NCBI RefSeq assembly: GCF_004354985.1
Contig: NZ_SMSK01000002.1
Span: 279,235-343,234, forward strand
Origin: Segetibacter sp. 3557_3
GTDB taxonomy: Bacteria; Bacteroidota; Bacteroidia; Chitinophagales; Chitinophagaceae
DNA length: 64,000 nucleotides
Direction of reading: 5' to 3'
A program made the position numbers and the translations under genes. This document shows positions 36,685-46,400 of the stretch, in pieces. Position 1 is the stretch's first letter; each line of letters begins with the position of its first letter. The notes beneath the pieces are model-generated. The model was not told where the DNA came from, searched no databases, and worked only from the letters and a program-made list of their open reading frames with translations.

Positions 36685-37151
36685 TTTTTTCCGACATGGT
36701 AGGTTTAGTTCTCAAGCCTGACTTTGTTATTATTCGTCCCAGATGATCGCTGCAATATGTAGCATGGGCATAGTGCGGGTTACACTGAAAAGATGTTTCC
36801 TTTGAACCCGGAACATCATCGCTTCCCGCCTCTTAGTATTGCACTCCAATCCCATGTTTTCATACAGGCAGACTTGTTCTGTTTTCGACAACTCGGAGAA
36901 ATCTAAATGCAGCAAAAGCAATTACAAAGGTTCAGTCGAAGGTTTAAATTCAATATCCGGCGGTACAACTGTAAAGGCAACATCCCTGTTAGGCACAAAT
37001 GTTGACAATGTTGTCGCCTGCAACTACTTCTGAACAACGATCAGAAAAATCGTAAAATTTTTCGTGCTTTACGAGTTTTAATGGCTGCAATGCAGGCCGC
37101 CATTTATTTTCGGTGGGCATTGCAACATAACATCATCTTAAAAGCAAGCAT
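36685..37151. other. Intergenic region, 467 bases
   Basis: No gene is supported; two short frames on opposite strands overlap one another and have no features. Near 37080-37105 an imperfect palindrome, AATGGCTGC...GGCCGCCATT, could fold in the leader of the OmpA gene. TATTTTCG at 37105-37112 is one base from the -7 consensus. Confidence 0.4.
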
Positions 37152-38033
37152 ATGAAAGCAACTCACTTGGTGATTGTGACCTGTATGGCACTTTCAACAG
37201 TATCATGCGTAAGTCGAAAAAAGCTGTTGCAGGAGCAGCAACGTTATAATACTTTGAACACTTCTTATGGAGTGTCGCAAAGCGAACTTGAAAAATGCAG
37301 GCAGGCCGCTGATGAGGCTAGTGTTGCAAATGCGCGACGCAAAGCACAGTATGAGGCAGATATTGACAACCTGAATAAACAGCTTGCTTTCTTGAAGGAG
37401 AACAACAATACCTTCATCAACCAGTTGAAGGATCTTTCGGTGTTGTCGACTACCCAGGCCGAGAGCATAAAGAAGTCGATGGAAAATATCGGATCGAAAG
37501 ATAACTATATACAGGACTTGCAGCGGGCCATGTCGAGAAAAGACTCGCTCAATATGGCACTTGTGATGAACCTGAAAGGCGCCCTGAATGATATCAATGA
37601 CTCGGATATCGAAATCAAGGTGGAGAAAAGTGCAGTGTACATTTCGATCTCCGACAAGTTGCTCTTTAAAAGCGGTAGCTTCGACGTTGCCGACCAGGCC
37701 CAGACGGTCTTAGGAAAAGTAGCACAGGTGCTGAATAGCAAGCCAGACATAGAATTTCTGGTAGAAGGTCATACCGATAATGTGCCAATTAAAAACAACT
37801 GTATTGTAGACAACTGGGACCTGAGTGCAAAGCGGGCGACTGCTATTGTAAGAATTCTTCAGAACCAGTATAAGATTGAACCCAGGCGTATGACTGCCGG
37901 TGGCCGTTCGGAATACGTGCCCTTGCAGGGAAATGAAACTGCCGCAGGTAAGGCAGCAAACCGCCGCACCCGAATTGTTATTTTGCCGCAGTTGGATCAG
38001 TTCTTCAAATTGCTCGAAAAGCCACAAGGCTAA
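37152..38033 (+). CDS. OmpA-family lipoprotein with coiled-coil stalk
   Basis: A 293-residue lipoprotein: signal peptide with lipobox STVSC (Cys about 19). A long helical, probably coiled-coil region (about 25-145) is rich in Gln, Lys and Glu. The OmpA C-terminal domain (about 165-285) contains FLVEGHTDNVPIK, NWDLSAKRATAIVRIL and NRRTRIVILP; the Asp and Arg residues that bind diaminopimelate are present. It should be anchored by its lipid in the outer membrane and grip peptidoglycan, linking wall and membrane. The coiled coil may act as a spacer. It is monocistronic, with a strong terminator 17 bases after the stop. Confidence 0.92.
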   Translation: MKATHLVIVTCMALSTVSCVSRKKLLQEQQRYNTLNTSYGVSQSELEKCRQAADEASVANARRKAQYEADIDNLNKQLAFLKENNNTFINQLKDLSVLSTTQAESIKKSMENIGSKDNYIQDLQRAMSRKDSLNMALVMNLKGALNDINDSDIEIKVEKSAVYISISDKLLFKSGSFDVADQAQTVLGKVAQVLNSKPDIEFLVEGHTDNVPIKNNCIVDNWDLSAKRATAIVRILQNQYKIEPRRMTAGGRSEYVPLQGNETAAGKAANRRTRIVILPQLDQFFKLLEKPQG

Positions 38034-38050
38034 TCACGACTTGCCAAAAC

Positions 38051-38083
38051 AAAAAAGGCTGCGCAGATTGCGCAGCCTTTTTT
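38051..38083. terminator. Bidirectional intrinsic terminator
   Basis: The perfect 9-bp stem GGCTGCGCA (38057-38065) / TGCGCAGCC (38069-38077) has a 3-base loop, six A before and six T after. It serves the OmpA gene and the convergent small gene. Confidence 0.92.
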
Positions 38084-38117
38084 GTTGGTGCCGTGGAATG
38101 CCCGGCATCCGATACCC

Positions 38118-38324
38118 TTAATCAGTAATGTCCTTTTCTTCAGGTCCTGAGGAACTTTTAAGTGTATGCTCCTCCTGCTGATCTGCTGCGTTTGCAGATT
38201 TGCTTTCCATATCCTCTGATGTTTCAACATTTTCACTTTCTGCGCTTATCGAAACGGATGTGCCGCTTTCGTTTAGCACAAATTCTCCGTCCTGCATATC
38301 GGCTAATCCTTTTTTCTTATCCAT
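38118..38324 (-). CDS. Small acidic protein of unknown function
   Basis: A 68-residue hydrophilic product rich in Glu, Ser and Asp (SISAESENVETSEDMESKSA) with no signal peptide or membrane segment. It is probably disordered. A family is not recognised. It ends 35 bases from a bidirectional terminator whose A-run gives a T-tail on this strand, which supports a real transcription unit. No full promoter consensus is visible upstream. It resembles the product at 11385-11621 in composition only. Confidence 0.5.
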   Translation of the reverse strand: MDKKKGLADMQDGEFVLNESGTSVSISAESENVETSEDMESKSANAADQQEEHTLKSSSGPEEKDITD

Positions 38325-38534
38325 AAAAGTTGTTTTTAAATGTTTTGCAATTATTGAACCAGCAAATGCAACTACTTGTAACAGCCCAGGCGGAATGCAT
38401 CAATTGTTATTGCATCTGTTTGCATCCAGCAAACCAGATCTTAGCCAGTAGCTATTGTAAAGCTTTAACCCAAACGTTTCCAGCGCCCTTAAATGGCTGG
38501 TGTAATTGCATATAATCGTTGGGCTCACCCTTAC

Positions 38535-40208
38535 TTACTTTCGCTTTTGTTGCTGCACTTGCAGAAATGACTCAAACTGCTCCAGCGTAAAGCTGCTTAA
38601 ATTGCGATCCTTTGTGAGACCGCCCTTTTGCGCCGCAAGAACCCCATACCGGATATCGCTGAATGCCTCTACCGCGTGTGCATCCGGATCAATAGAAATG
38701 AGCACACCTTTCTCAAGCGCGTAATCGATATAGTTCCAATCCATATCAAGCCTTCGAGGATGAGCATTCAGTTCTATCACAACATTGTGTTCGGCGCAGG
38801 CATCCACAATCGCTTTGTGATCCACAGGGTAACCATGACGGCTTAGCAGTAACCTTCCGGTCATATGACCCAATATGGTTGTATAAGGATTGGCGATGGC
38901 TTTTAACAAACGGGTCATCGCTTTTTCCTCGCTCATCTTAAGATTCGAGTGTACAGAGGTAATAACAAGGTCAAACGAAGCAAGAATGTCATCGTCATAA
39001 TCGAGACTGCCATCATTTAAAATATCCGATTCTATACTTTTGAATATTTTGAAGCCTTTATACTTTTCATTTAGTTCGTCGATCAGCTGGTGCTGCGCCT
39101 TTATCCTGTCGGGAAATAAACCTTTCGCGTAAAAGGCAGACTTCGAGTGGTCACTGATTACCAGGTATTCAAAGCCCTTTTGAATAGCCGCTTCTGCCAT
39201 TTGTGCAATGGTATTTCCACCATCACTCCAGTCACTATGCGAATGGATGATCGCCCGGATATCAGCTGTGGTTATTACCTCGGGTACCTGTTGCGCCGCA
39301 GCTTTATCAATAATTGCCGGCTTTTCCCGGAGGTAGGGCTCAACCCAGGCAACCCCGTGTTCGGTAAAAATGGACTCTTCTGAGTCGAACTGTTTGAGTT
39401 CATCCCAACCAAACCTGTTCTTCCATGTCGCAACAAATTCATTACTGCCGCTCGTTTCAAACAACCGGGTAAAGCGTAATTGCTGTGGGGTAATAAAAAA
39501 TTCAAGGAGCACGTTTTCAGGACCTTTTGCCCGAAACACATCAGCTTCGATACTGGTTTCATAAATCTCGTTAGCAAAAGCCTGTAACAGCTCATTTGGT
39601 GTGGCATCAGTGATCCATTGCAATTTGTCGATGGTGAGGGTGTGTCTTCTGAATTCGCCGGTTTGTAGGAAAGTATTGTTCGGGAGCAAGTCTTTAAGTT
39701 TCTCTTCCCATGCCGCCCCATACGACTCGACCTGTGCAAACAGATAGCAGCCGGTATTACTTAGGTAGAACTCTATTGAGTCTTTGATGTTTGCCTGGGT
39801 TTTAGCACCAAATCCTTTGTATAGCAGGAGCCTGTTTTCGCTACAGGCATAAAGTAATTCACCAATTGTTTCAACCTCCAGTTCTTTCCAGATGGTGCAA
39901 ATCTTTTTGGGTCCCAGGCCTTTTATCCGGAGCATTTCGAGTATGCCCGGCGGCGTTTTTTCGAGGTAGTTATCCAGGGCAGAAAGCTGCCCCGTTTCCA
40001 ACACTTCAATTATCTTTTTGCCTATGGCTTCACCAACCCCCGGTAACGAGAAGATTTTATTTTGTGGTAATTCAGCAAGCTGAACGGGAAGCTTCTCTAT
40101 GTTAAAGGCAGCCACCCCGTATGATTTTGCTTTGAAGCTGTTGTCAGCATGAATTTCCATCAGTTTCGACAGAAGTGAAAACTTATCTGCTATGGTGTCG
40201 TTATCCAT
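38535..40208 (-). CDS. polX: PolX-family DNA polymerase/PHP exonuclease, polymerase site degenerate
   Basis: A 557-residue protein with the bacterial PolX layout. A helix-hairpin-helix 8-kDa-like region (1-140) contains LPGVGEAIGKKI and IKGLGPKKI. A nucleotidyltransferase-like middle (150-300) and a C-terminal PHP domain (about 318-555) follow. The PHP metal ligands look complete: H322, H324, D326 (IIHSHSDWSDGG), ISDHSKS, IESDIL, TSVHSN, GHMTGR and SIDPDAHA. In the polymerase part the family motif GSxRRGKxxxGDIDIL reads GEFRRHTLTIDKLQWI (184-199), so one of the paired metal-binding aspartates is missing. The product is best read as a PHP nuclease/phosphoesterase acting in base-excision-type repair, with doubtful polymerase activity. 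Confidence 0.9.
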   Translation of the reverse strand: MDNDTIADKFSLLSKLMEIHADNSFKAKSYGVAAFNIEKLPVQLAELPQNKIFSLPGVGEAIGKKIIEVLETGQLSALDNYLEKTPPGILEMLRIKGLGPKKICTIWKELEVETIGELLYACSENRLLLYKGFGAKTQANIKDSIEFYLSNTGCYLFAQVESYGAAWEEKLKDLLPNNTFLQTGEFRRHTLTIDKLQWITDATPNELLQAFANEIYETSIEADVFRAKGPENVLLEFFITPQQLRFTRLFETSGSNEFVATWKNRFGWDELKQFDSEESIFTEHGVAWVEPYLREKPAIIDKAAAQQVPEVITTADIRAIIHSHSDWSDGGNTIAQMAEAAIQKGFEYLVISDHSKSAFYAKGLFPDRIKAQHQLIDELNEKYKGFKIFKSIESDILNDGSLDYDDDILASFDLVITSVHSNLKMSEEKAMTRLLKAIANPYTTILGHMTGRLLLSRHGYPVDHKAIVDACAEHNVVIELNAHPRRLDMDWNYIDYALEKGVLISIDPDAHAVEAFSDIRYGVLAAQKGGLTKDRNLSSFTLEQFESFLQVQQQKRK

Positions 40209-40250
40209 GGCGTGAAGGTAGAAATTTTACCCTCGCATTGCCAATTACGA

Positions 40251-40387
40251 TTCAATGTCGTTGACTTAAGAACTTTTTTTGGGAGCCGGCGTTCGGAAAA
40301 CTATTGAGCATCGTTGTGTCACTCACTTGTACTTGCAGCTATTCTGTTCGGCTTTTTTTATCTGATTCTTAAGTAAACGACATCGAA
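40251..40387. mobile_element. MITE-like element (137 bp) containing interspersed repeat copy C
   Basis: The terminal inverted repeats TTCAATGTCGTTGACTTAAG (40251-40270) and 40368-40387 match at 18 of 20 positions. The ends are the same family as at 25256-25374 and 16999-17020. The interior here is the separate 60-bp repeat family. It does not code for protein. Confidence 0.65.
40273..40333 (+). repeat. Interspersed repeat, copy C
   Basis: It runs from TTTTTTTGGGAGCCGGC to CGTTGTGTCACTCACTTGTAC-like sequence ending near 40333. It lies inside the inverted-repeat element. Confidence 0.7.
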
Positions 40388-40415
40388 TTACGATTTAAAA
40401 TATGGCAGCTTTCTG

Positions 40416-41189
40416 TCAGCCCTTTTCTGCAGGATTAATGTCAAAATCCATGATATCTTTTCGATAGTCCGGTGGAAGAACAGCAGCCTTAAGTAATCTA
40501 TCCAGGTGAACTTTCCTGCTGAGTTTGTATGTGAAAAGCAGGGGAGTGATCATGGAGGTATTTCCAAAATTCAAGAGTTTTTTGACCTGTTCCGGAACAA
40601 CCAATTTCTGTCCCTCAACCAGTAATTTATACCTGAATAAGCCAAGGTGTTTGCGGTATTGCCGGTAGAGGTCAATGCTGTACTTGCTCTTCTCAAGATT
40701 CTCCTCGAGGTGCACCTTTCGTACGGGTAACCAGTCGCGATAATTCGTGGGCAGGCCGGGAATATTCATCCGCAGCCCCATTCTAAAAAATACCTGGAAA
40801 ACCTCTTCTTTCTCCGATGCTGTTAGTTTCCGTTCAAGCAGTTCATATGCTGCAATTGAATAATGAATCAACATAAACAGTACATCCCGGTAGGCCCAAT
40901 CTGGAATTTTCGCACCTCTGCCAGCTTCGACTGCAGCATGAATGCTAGTGATTTTATCAATAGCCCTAAGAGCAGCGTCTTCTTCTGAAAACACTATTTC
41001 TCTTGCATAACGCACTGTTGATAGTAACCTGCGAAGCGGATCAGCCGGAAGCTTACCGGTAAAGTAAAGCCAGTCGACAGCTTTGTTCAGGGCAAACTCA
41101 GCGGCAGCGCCGCCGAAAATGAAAATGATGGTGTCACCTTTGCCCCAGATATCCCGAACGATCGAGCCCTTCTCAACAAAATAGTTCAT
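40416..41189 (-). CDS. DUF2236 / MpaB-like oxygenase family protein
   Basis: A 257-residue protein resembling DUF2236, the family of latex-clearing and MpaB-type haem proteins. Marks are SIVRDIWGKGDTIIFIFGGAAAEFALNKAVDW near the start, LLSTVRYAREIVF, and the histidine-containing ITSIHAAVEAGRG and LIHYSIAAYELL that in related proteins contribute haem contacts. FRMGLRMNIPGLPTNYRDW is another conserved block. Any oxygenase role is inferred from the family. An in-frame ATG nine residues upstream (41216) is also possible; I prefer 41189 because similarity begins at once. It is a single gene. Between it and the MITE-like element there is no terminator. Confidence 0.7.
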   Translation of the reverse strand: MNYFVEKGSIVRDIWGKGDTIIFIFGGAAAEFALNKAVDWLYFTGKLPADPLRRLLSTVRYAREIVFSEEDAALRAIDKITSIHAAVEAGRGAKIPDWAYRDVLFMLIHYSIAAYELLERKLTASEKEEVFQVFFRMGLRMNIPGLPTNYRDWLPVRKVHLEENLEKSKYSIDLYRQYRKHLGLFRYKLLVEGQKLVVPEQVKKLLNFGNTSMITPLLFTYKLSRKVHLDRLLKAAVLPPDYRKDIMDFDINPAEKG

Positions 41190-41371
41190 GCTTAAGGCTG
41201 ATTTTTGGTTGTACAATCGGGATCATAAAGTTCCGGCAGCGTGTCGGCCAGCAGGACACCATTTGGGATGATTCATTGGTGTTGGTGGACATGGCTAAAA
41301 TAACGAAATGCCGGAATGGAAGACGTTAAAAACATGCTTTCAATCCGGCAATCTGTAAAGACGAAACAACA

Positions 41372-41899
41372 TTAAAGTTCTGATCCGGTGTCGTAGGCCG
41401 GCCGGTCAGAAAGATAACCTGGAGCATTCGCCGATATGGCGCGTGATGCCGACTTTTTGGTAAATTGCCTGTCGACTAACTTCATTACCTCGGAAGCAAC
41501 AAAGCCTCCAATAGCGTAGTATAACGTAGTCAGTGCTTTTGTTTTGTCGGTTCTTGCACTATGATTTTTATTCAGTCCGAGTTTTTCGGGCAGGTATATG
41601 GCACCGATCCCTGCAGCAAGACCCAGCGCAACCCCTTTAACATCTGTTCCCCCTTTACCCAACCCGGCAAGGCTGTAGTACAAACTGTTTCCAGCAATGT
41701 CTCCTGTCATGGCTCCCATAAACAACTTGTTCGCTGATGGAGGTGCTTCATTTACGTGGCCAAGCTCTTTTTCAAGTGCCTCCATGCCCAACAGATCTAA
41801 ACGGGGAGCATCCTTATCAAACCTTTTAATTGTTTCGTGAACAATCGTCATTGCGACTGCTCCGGCGAGACCCCCCGCCAATGCTGAAATCAGTTTCAT
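41372..41899 (-). CDS. Membrane-associated protein of unknown function
   Basis: A 175-residue product. It begins with a Gly/Ala-rich hydrophobic helix (LISALAGGLAGAVAMTIVHETI). A charged segment, a second hydrophobic Gly-rich stretch (VKGVALGLAAGIGAIYLPEKLG) and a third (LTTLYYAIGGFVASEVMKLV) follow, then a basic and polar tail. Up to three or four membrane-spanning or membrane-inserting helices with glycine-zipper spacing are plausible. I cannot name the family. It has TATTTTTA (one base off the -7 consensus) about 22 bases upstream. There is no obvious functional link to its neighbours. Confidence 0.65.
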   Translation of the reverse strand: MKLISALAGGLAGAVAMTIVHETIKRFDKDAPRLDLLGMEALEKELGHVNEAPPSANKLFMGAMTGDIAGNSLYYSLAGLGKGGTDVKGVALGLAAGIGAIYLPEKLGLNKNHSARTDKTKALTTLYYAIGGFVASEVMKLVDRQFTKKSASRAISANAPGYLSDRPAYDTGSEL

Positions 41900-42013
41900 A
41901 GTGATTTTTTAATAATCTATAAAAATACAATGCCAACATGTGCTGCCAATTGGAAAGTGAGAGTCCTGTAATATAGCACATTGCCCCAATTTGCGGGATC
42001 GAAAATATGTAAT

Positions 42014-42045
42014 GAAAAAGGCCGCTCTTTTTTAGAGAACGGCCC
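42014..42045 (-). terminator. Terminator of the SusC-SusD operon
   Basis: On the minus strand, GGCCGTTCTCT pairs with AGAGCGGCC (one bulge), followed by TTTTTC. It starts 31 bases after the SusD stop. Confidence 0.82.
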
Positions 42046-42075
42046 AATGATTATGTACGATTAGGAATACCCGGG

Positions 42076-43383
42076 TTAAAAAACAGGATCTTTCGGCGTG
42101 TTGGAATTGTTGTCTCTTTCCCTAAACGGATATGGGAAAAAGTTCCTTTTTCTTTCTGTTGTAGGTCGTGCAAACCGCCGCATATCTTCCAGCTTCAGGC
42201 CACTCATAAACAGTTCTATACACCGCTGGCTATAAATTTCGGTGAGTAAATCTGCTGCAGTTACCGGTCCGCTATAAGCAGTTTCATCAGCGCCGATGCC
42301 AAACGGATCGGCGGCTGCTCTTTTCGTCCTGATCTTATCGATTTCGACAACAGCATTGGCAAGATCGGGGTTCGCCTGCCTTACAAGCGCCTCGGCTTTT
42401 ATGAGGGTCATTTCGCCGGGCAGGTAGTAGGGCCATGGAGTTGTAGAAGCCGCACTAAAGCCTGCTGCTCTAAACCGTGGAGCAATCGTAGGATTGATGG
42501 TGGTATAAAACTGAACACGCTTATCAGCGGTAGTTGGGCGTAGAGCTACCGGAAGCCCGAAAGTAGAGTCTACTGGTTGCAAAACGTTGTTTGTAGAAGT
42601 GACCGTTTCAAACATGGGATTGATACTTACCGCATCAAAAGCCATCGTGCTTCTTTTAGTAAGGTCAACAGCATTTGCAGCAGCCAGTGCAAGCGCATAG
42701 TTTCCACTGAACAGGGCATACCTTGCTTTTAGTGCATGCAATGTATTCAGGATATCTGTACCTGCCGGAATATTACCGGCAAAAGACGGGCTTATCGGGT
42801 TAGCGGCGATGGCGCTCAGTGCCCCATCAATACTTGCAATCGCGCGATTAAATCCCTGCATCCTGTCATTGAAGCTTACGTTAGTTCCAACCGTATCAGG
42901 TACCTGTTCCCAATACATCGACATACTGCCAAGCGCAAGTGCTTTGTAGATGGTTACATAACCAACCAGCCCGCTTGCATAGCCTTTGTCGCCGAGGTTT
43001 GCTGAAGCAGCAATTACACGGTTTGCATCAAGGATAATCTTGTTTGCGTTAGCCCAGATGTTTGCAAGAATGGTGTTTGTTCCGTCGACGGTAACACCAC
43101 CTGTGTTTAGCTGCGCCTCCGGCAGGTTGCCGGTATTTAAGATGATGAGCTCATTGGTGACAAAGCCATTGGCGGTTACCATATTGTAAACCGTACTGGT
43201 TCTCGAGAAGGAATACGTTCGCTGTAAGCCAATGGCAACTGAGGTCATTCCGCGGGCAGAAGTAAAAACTTCTTCTTCCGGAGCTGCGTTAGGGTTTTTG
43301 TAATCTTTACTACAGCCTGTTGTGCCAATCACTAGGGAGATGGCGATACAACGTCCTATATTTTTAATGTTGCTGAAAATCAT
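42076..43383 (-). CDS. SusD/RagB-family nutrient-binding outer-membrane lipoprotein
   Basis: A 435-residue lipoprotein; the lipobox TTGC gives a lipidated cysteine near residue 24, followed by SKDYKNPNAAPEEE. Helical TPR-like repeats run through the protein, and the C-terminal block (YLPGEMTLIKAEALVRQANPDLANAV, then LLTEIYSQRCIELFMSGLKLEDMRRF) is the SusD signature. It caps the paired SusC porin on the cell surface and binds the substrate. It follows the SusC gene by 20 bases and shares its transcript, ending at the terminator at 42014-42045. No glycanase, peptidase or regulator gene sits beside the pair, so the nutrient cannot be predicted. Confidence 0.93.
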   Translation of the reverse strand: MIFSNIKNIGRCIAISLVIGTTGCSKDYKNPNAAPEEEVFTSARGMTSVAIGLQRTYSFSRTSTVYNMVTANGFVTNELIILNTGNLPEAQLNTGGVTVDGTNTILANIWANANKIILDANRVIAASANLGDKGYASGLVGYVTIYKALALGSMSMYWEQVPDTVGTNVSFNDRMQGFNRAIASIDGALSAIAANPISPSFAGNIPAGTDILNTLHALKARYALFSGNYALALAAANAVDLTKRSTMAFDAVSINPMFETVTSTNNVLQPVDSTFGLPVALRPTTADKRVQFYTTINPTIAPRFRAAGFSAASTTPWPYYLPGEMTLIKAEALVRQANPDLANAVVEIDKIRTKRAAADPFGIGADETAYSGPVTAADLLTEIYSQRCIELFMSGLKLEDMRRFARPTTERKRNFFPYPFRERDNNSNTPKDPVF

Positions 43384-43403
43384 TTTTCTGGGTGTTTTAG
43401 GGT

Positions 43404-46400
43404 TTAGAATCTTGCTTGGATGGAAAAGCTAAAGGTTCTTGGAATGGGTACTGCGCCAAAATCAATACCGCGCAACAATGTACTTTGACCACCAGCATTT
43501 ACTTCGGGATCATAGCCTTTGTAATTATCCCAGCTTACCAGGTTTCTACCGCTGAGCAACAAGGTAAGGTTGCTGAAAACGTTCGACACCTTGCCGAGTT
43601 GGTAGCTGAGCGAAACTTCGCGAAGCTTTACAAACGATCCATCATCGATGCGCCATTCTTCAACAGCATAGGCGCTGTTCACATAACCTCTTGGCACCTG
43701 GCCTCTTTGTTCCTGCTCCGCAATTTTTCCGCTACCTACGCCCTGGCGGGTACGCCAGTCTGCATTAAAAACATCAACCCCCTGCACGGCGTCAAGTTGA
43801 ACCCGTAAACCGAGTTTTTTATAGTTAAGCTCGTTTACAAGGCTGCCGGTGAAATCGGGGTTGGGGTTGCCAATGATTTTCCGGAGAACACTTCCGGTTG
43901 GCAAACCGGTTACCGGATCCCTGCCTGGCAAAACAGCTAAAGGACCGACCTGCTGGCCCCTTTCGGTTTGCAGTAATCCCGACGGTGTTTTAACTTCTCC
44001 ACCCGCAGCATCCCTTGCGAAATAAGTTCCGTAGAACACGCCGATGGGTTGGCCTTCGAGAATGGCAATGGGTGCGCCGGCATTGGTACTAAACAAGGTT
44101 AGTGCCTGGCCGATGTTTACCGCGGTATTTCTGTTCCGGTTATAGATGGCGTTGATGTTCCATGTGAGGTTGTCGTTTTGCACCGGTGTTAAGCCTAGTA
44201 CAATTTCAAAGCCTTTGTTGGTTAAAGATCCAAAATTATTAAGGAAGTTGCTGTAGCCGGTCGTAGGTGCGTACACCCGGTTGATCAGCAGGTCAGTAAC
44301 TTTCTTGTTGTATACGTTCATTGTGAACGTAAGCCTGTTCTTGAAAAACGACATGTCGGTACCAAACTCAATCTCGTTCTGGCGCTCTGGCTTGATGTTC
44401 GGATTTGCAAGAATAGAACTTCCGCTTAGTGCGCTTTTTCCGAGATAAGCAGCAGGTGAATAAGTGTTAAAGCGGGCGTAAGGACCGATACCGGTAAGGT
44501 TACCGCTTTCCCCATACGCTACCCGAAACTTCAGCAGGTCCCACCAACTGCTAACATCTATGTTGTTCCAGAAATCGGCTCCTGAAATCACATAACTCGC
44601 GCTTGCTTTCAGATAGGTTTGGCTGCGTTGGTTCTCGCCAAACACACTTGATCCGTCTACCCGTGCTGCACCCGTTAGAAAAAGCTGGTTGCGGTATTTG
44701 AAATTTTGTTGTGCAAATACACCGGAGATGCTCAACTCACTTCTTTCATCAGCGCCGGGTAAAATTGTAGCTGCCGCGTTAACCGTTTCCACAAGCGGCG
44801 CAAGCCCCCGTCCCTGGAAAAGGGTATAATTATTTTTTTCGTACTGCTGCGAGAAGCCCACCTGGCTGGTCGAAGACAATCCCCTAAACAGGTCGGCATT
44901 GTAGGTTGCATTCACATCGTGGTTGATGGCAAAAAAGTTATTGTTGCCTATACTTGCATAACCGTTCCTCGATGCGTCGAGCGAGATGCCGCCACCAAAA
45001 AATCCATCCCCAACGTTGTAGCTATACGGGGGTAATAGGGTAGTTCCAACTTGCGAATAATTGTCGATGCCCATGGTATAATCAACCGTAAAGTTTTTAA
45101 AAGGCTTAAGCTTTAGCCCGGCATTGGTGATTATCCTGCTCGTATTTTGCCTTTGCTTAAAATCTTCAATTACCGATACGGGGTTTGCACGACCACGTTC
45201 GCCAACAGCCAAAAGGTTACCATTAGCGTCTCTTGCAAAAATGTCGTGAATGTTGCCAATGATGGTAACCGAGTTCATTGGCGAAAAAAATGAGTTGCCG
45301 TCGGGCTTTTCATTTGCGGTGCTGTTTACGTAATTAAGTCCAAGGTTAAAAGTTGCCCAGCTACTTAGGGTTTGGTCAACATTTACCCTGAAGCTATAGC
45401 GCTGAAAATCTGCGTTTCGAATGATGCCCTGGTTTTTGAAAAACGATGCGGAAGCGAAATACCTGGTTTTTTCGGTGCCCCCGGAAACGGAAAGGTTGTT
45501 ATCCGTACCCAGTGCCGTTCTGAATATATAATCCTGGTAGTCGTAACGGTTTGTAGGCGTTAACAATGTTGCCAGTGTGTCGGCAAATACACCGGGGCTT
45601 ACCTCTTTTCTTCCGGTGGCAATAACATCCTGCGTAAGTGTAGGGGGACCGAATTTAGTTGGTGATTGGTTTACATCCAGCTTCTTCCGAAGGCTGCTTA
45701 CCATTAGCCCCGTTGAAAAGCTCAGGATAGGAGCCCCACTAACACCCCGTTTTGTGAAGATCTGAACCACACCTGCGTTTGCCCGACTGCCATATACCGC
45801 AGCAGCAGCAGCACCATTGAGCACTTCCACCCGCTCGATGTCGGCAGGGTTGATATCAACCAGCCGGTTTTGCCCTACCGTGCCGATAAAGTTGTTACCG
45901 TCGTAGGTATTCTGCGTGTTGGTAACCCGGTTGGTGGCATTATTAACGATTACACCATCCACAATATAAAGTGGCTCCGACGAAGATGAAATGGAGCTGA
46001 TGCCGCGAAGGCGTACCGACATGCCACCTGCAGGATCGCCCGAGTTTTGAATGATCTGCGCACCGGCTGTTTTGCCCTGCAGTGCAGCCAGTACATTGCC
46101 TGTTGCACCTTTTGTAAGGTCCTCTGCCTTTACCGTGCTGATGTAACTACCGAGCTGGCGGCGGGTGGTTCCGGCTGATGTTCCGGTTACAACCACTTCG
46201 TCGAGGCCTGTGATATCTTCAGGCAAAACCATATCTACGGTATAGCGTTGAGCACCGGTAATGGTAACTGTTTTTTCCTGCAATTTGTAACCAACCGATG
46301 AAAACTGGATGGTGTATGTTCCGTTTTTTAAGCTGGCAGTTAGCTGGTAGCTACCATCGGCTGTAGATGTGGTTCCAGTTGTGGTGTTTTTAACCAGCAC

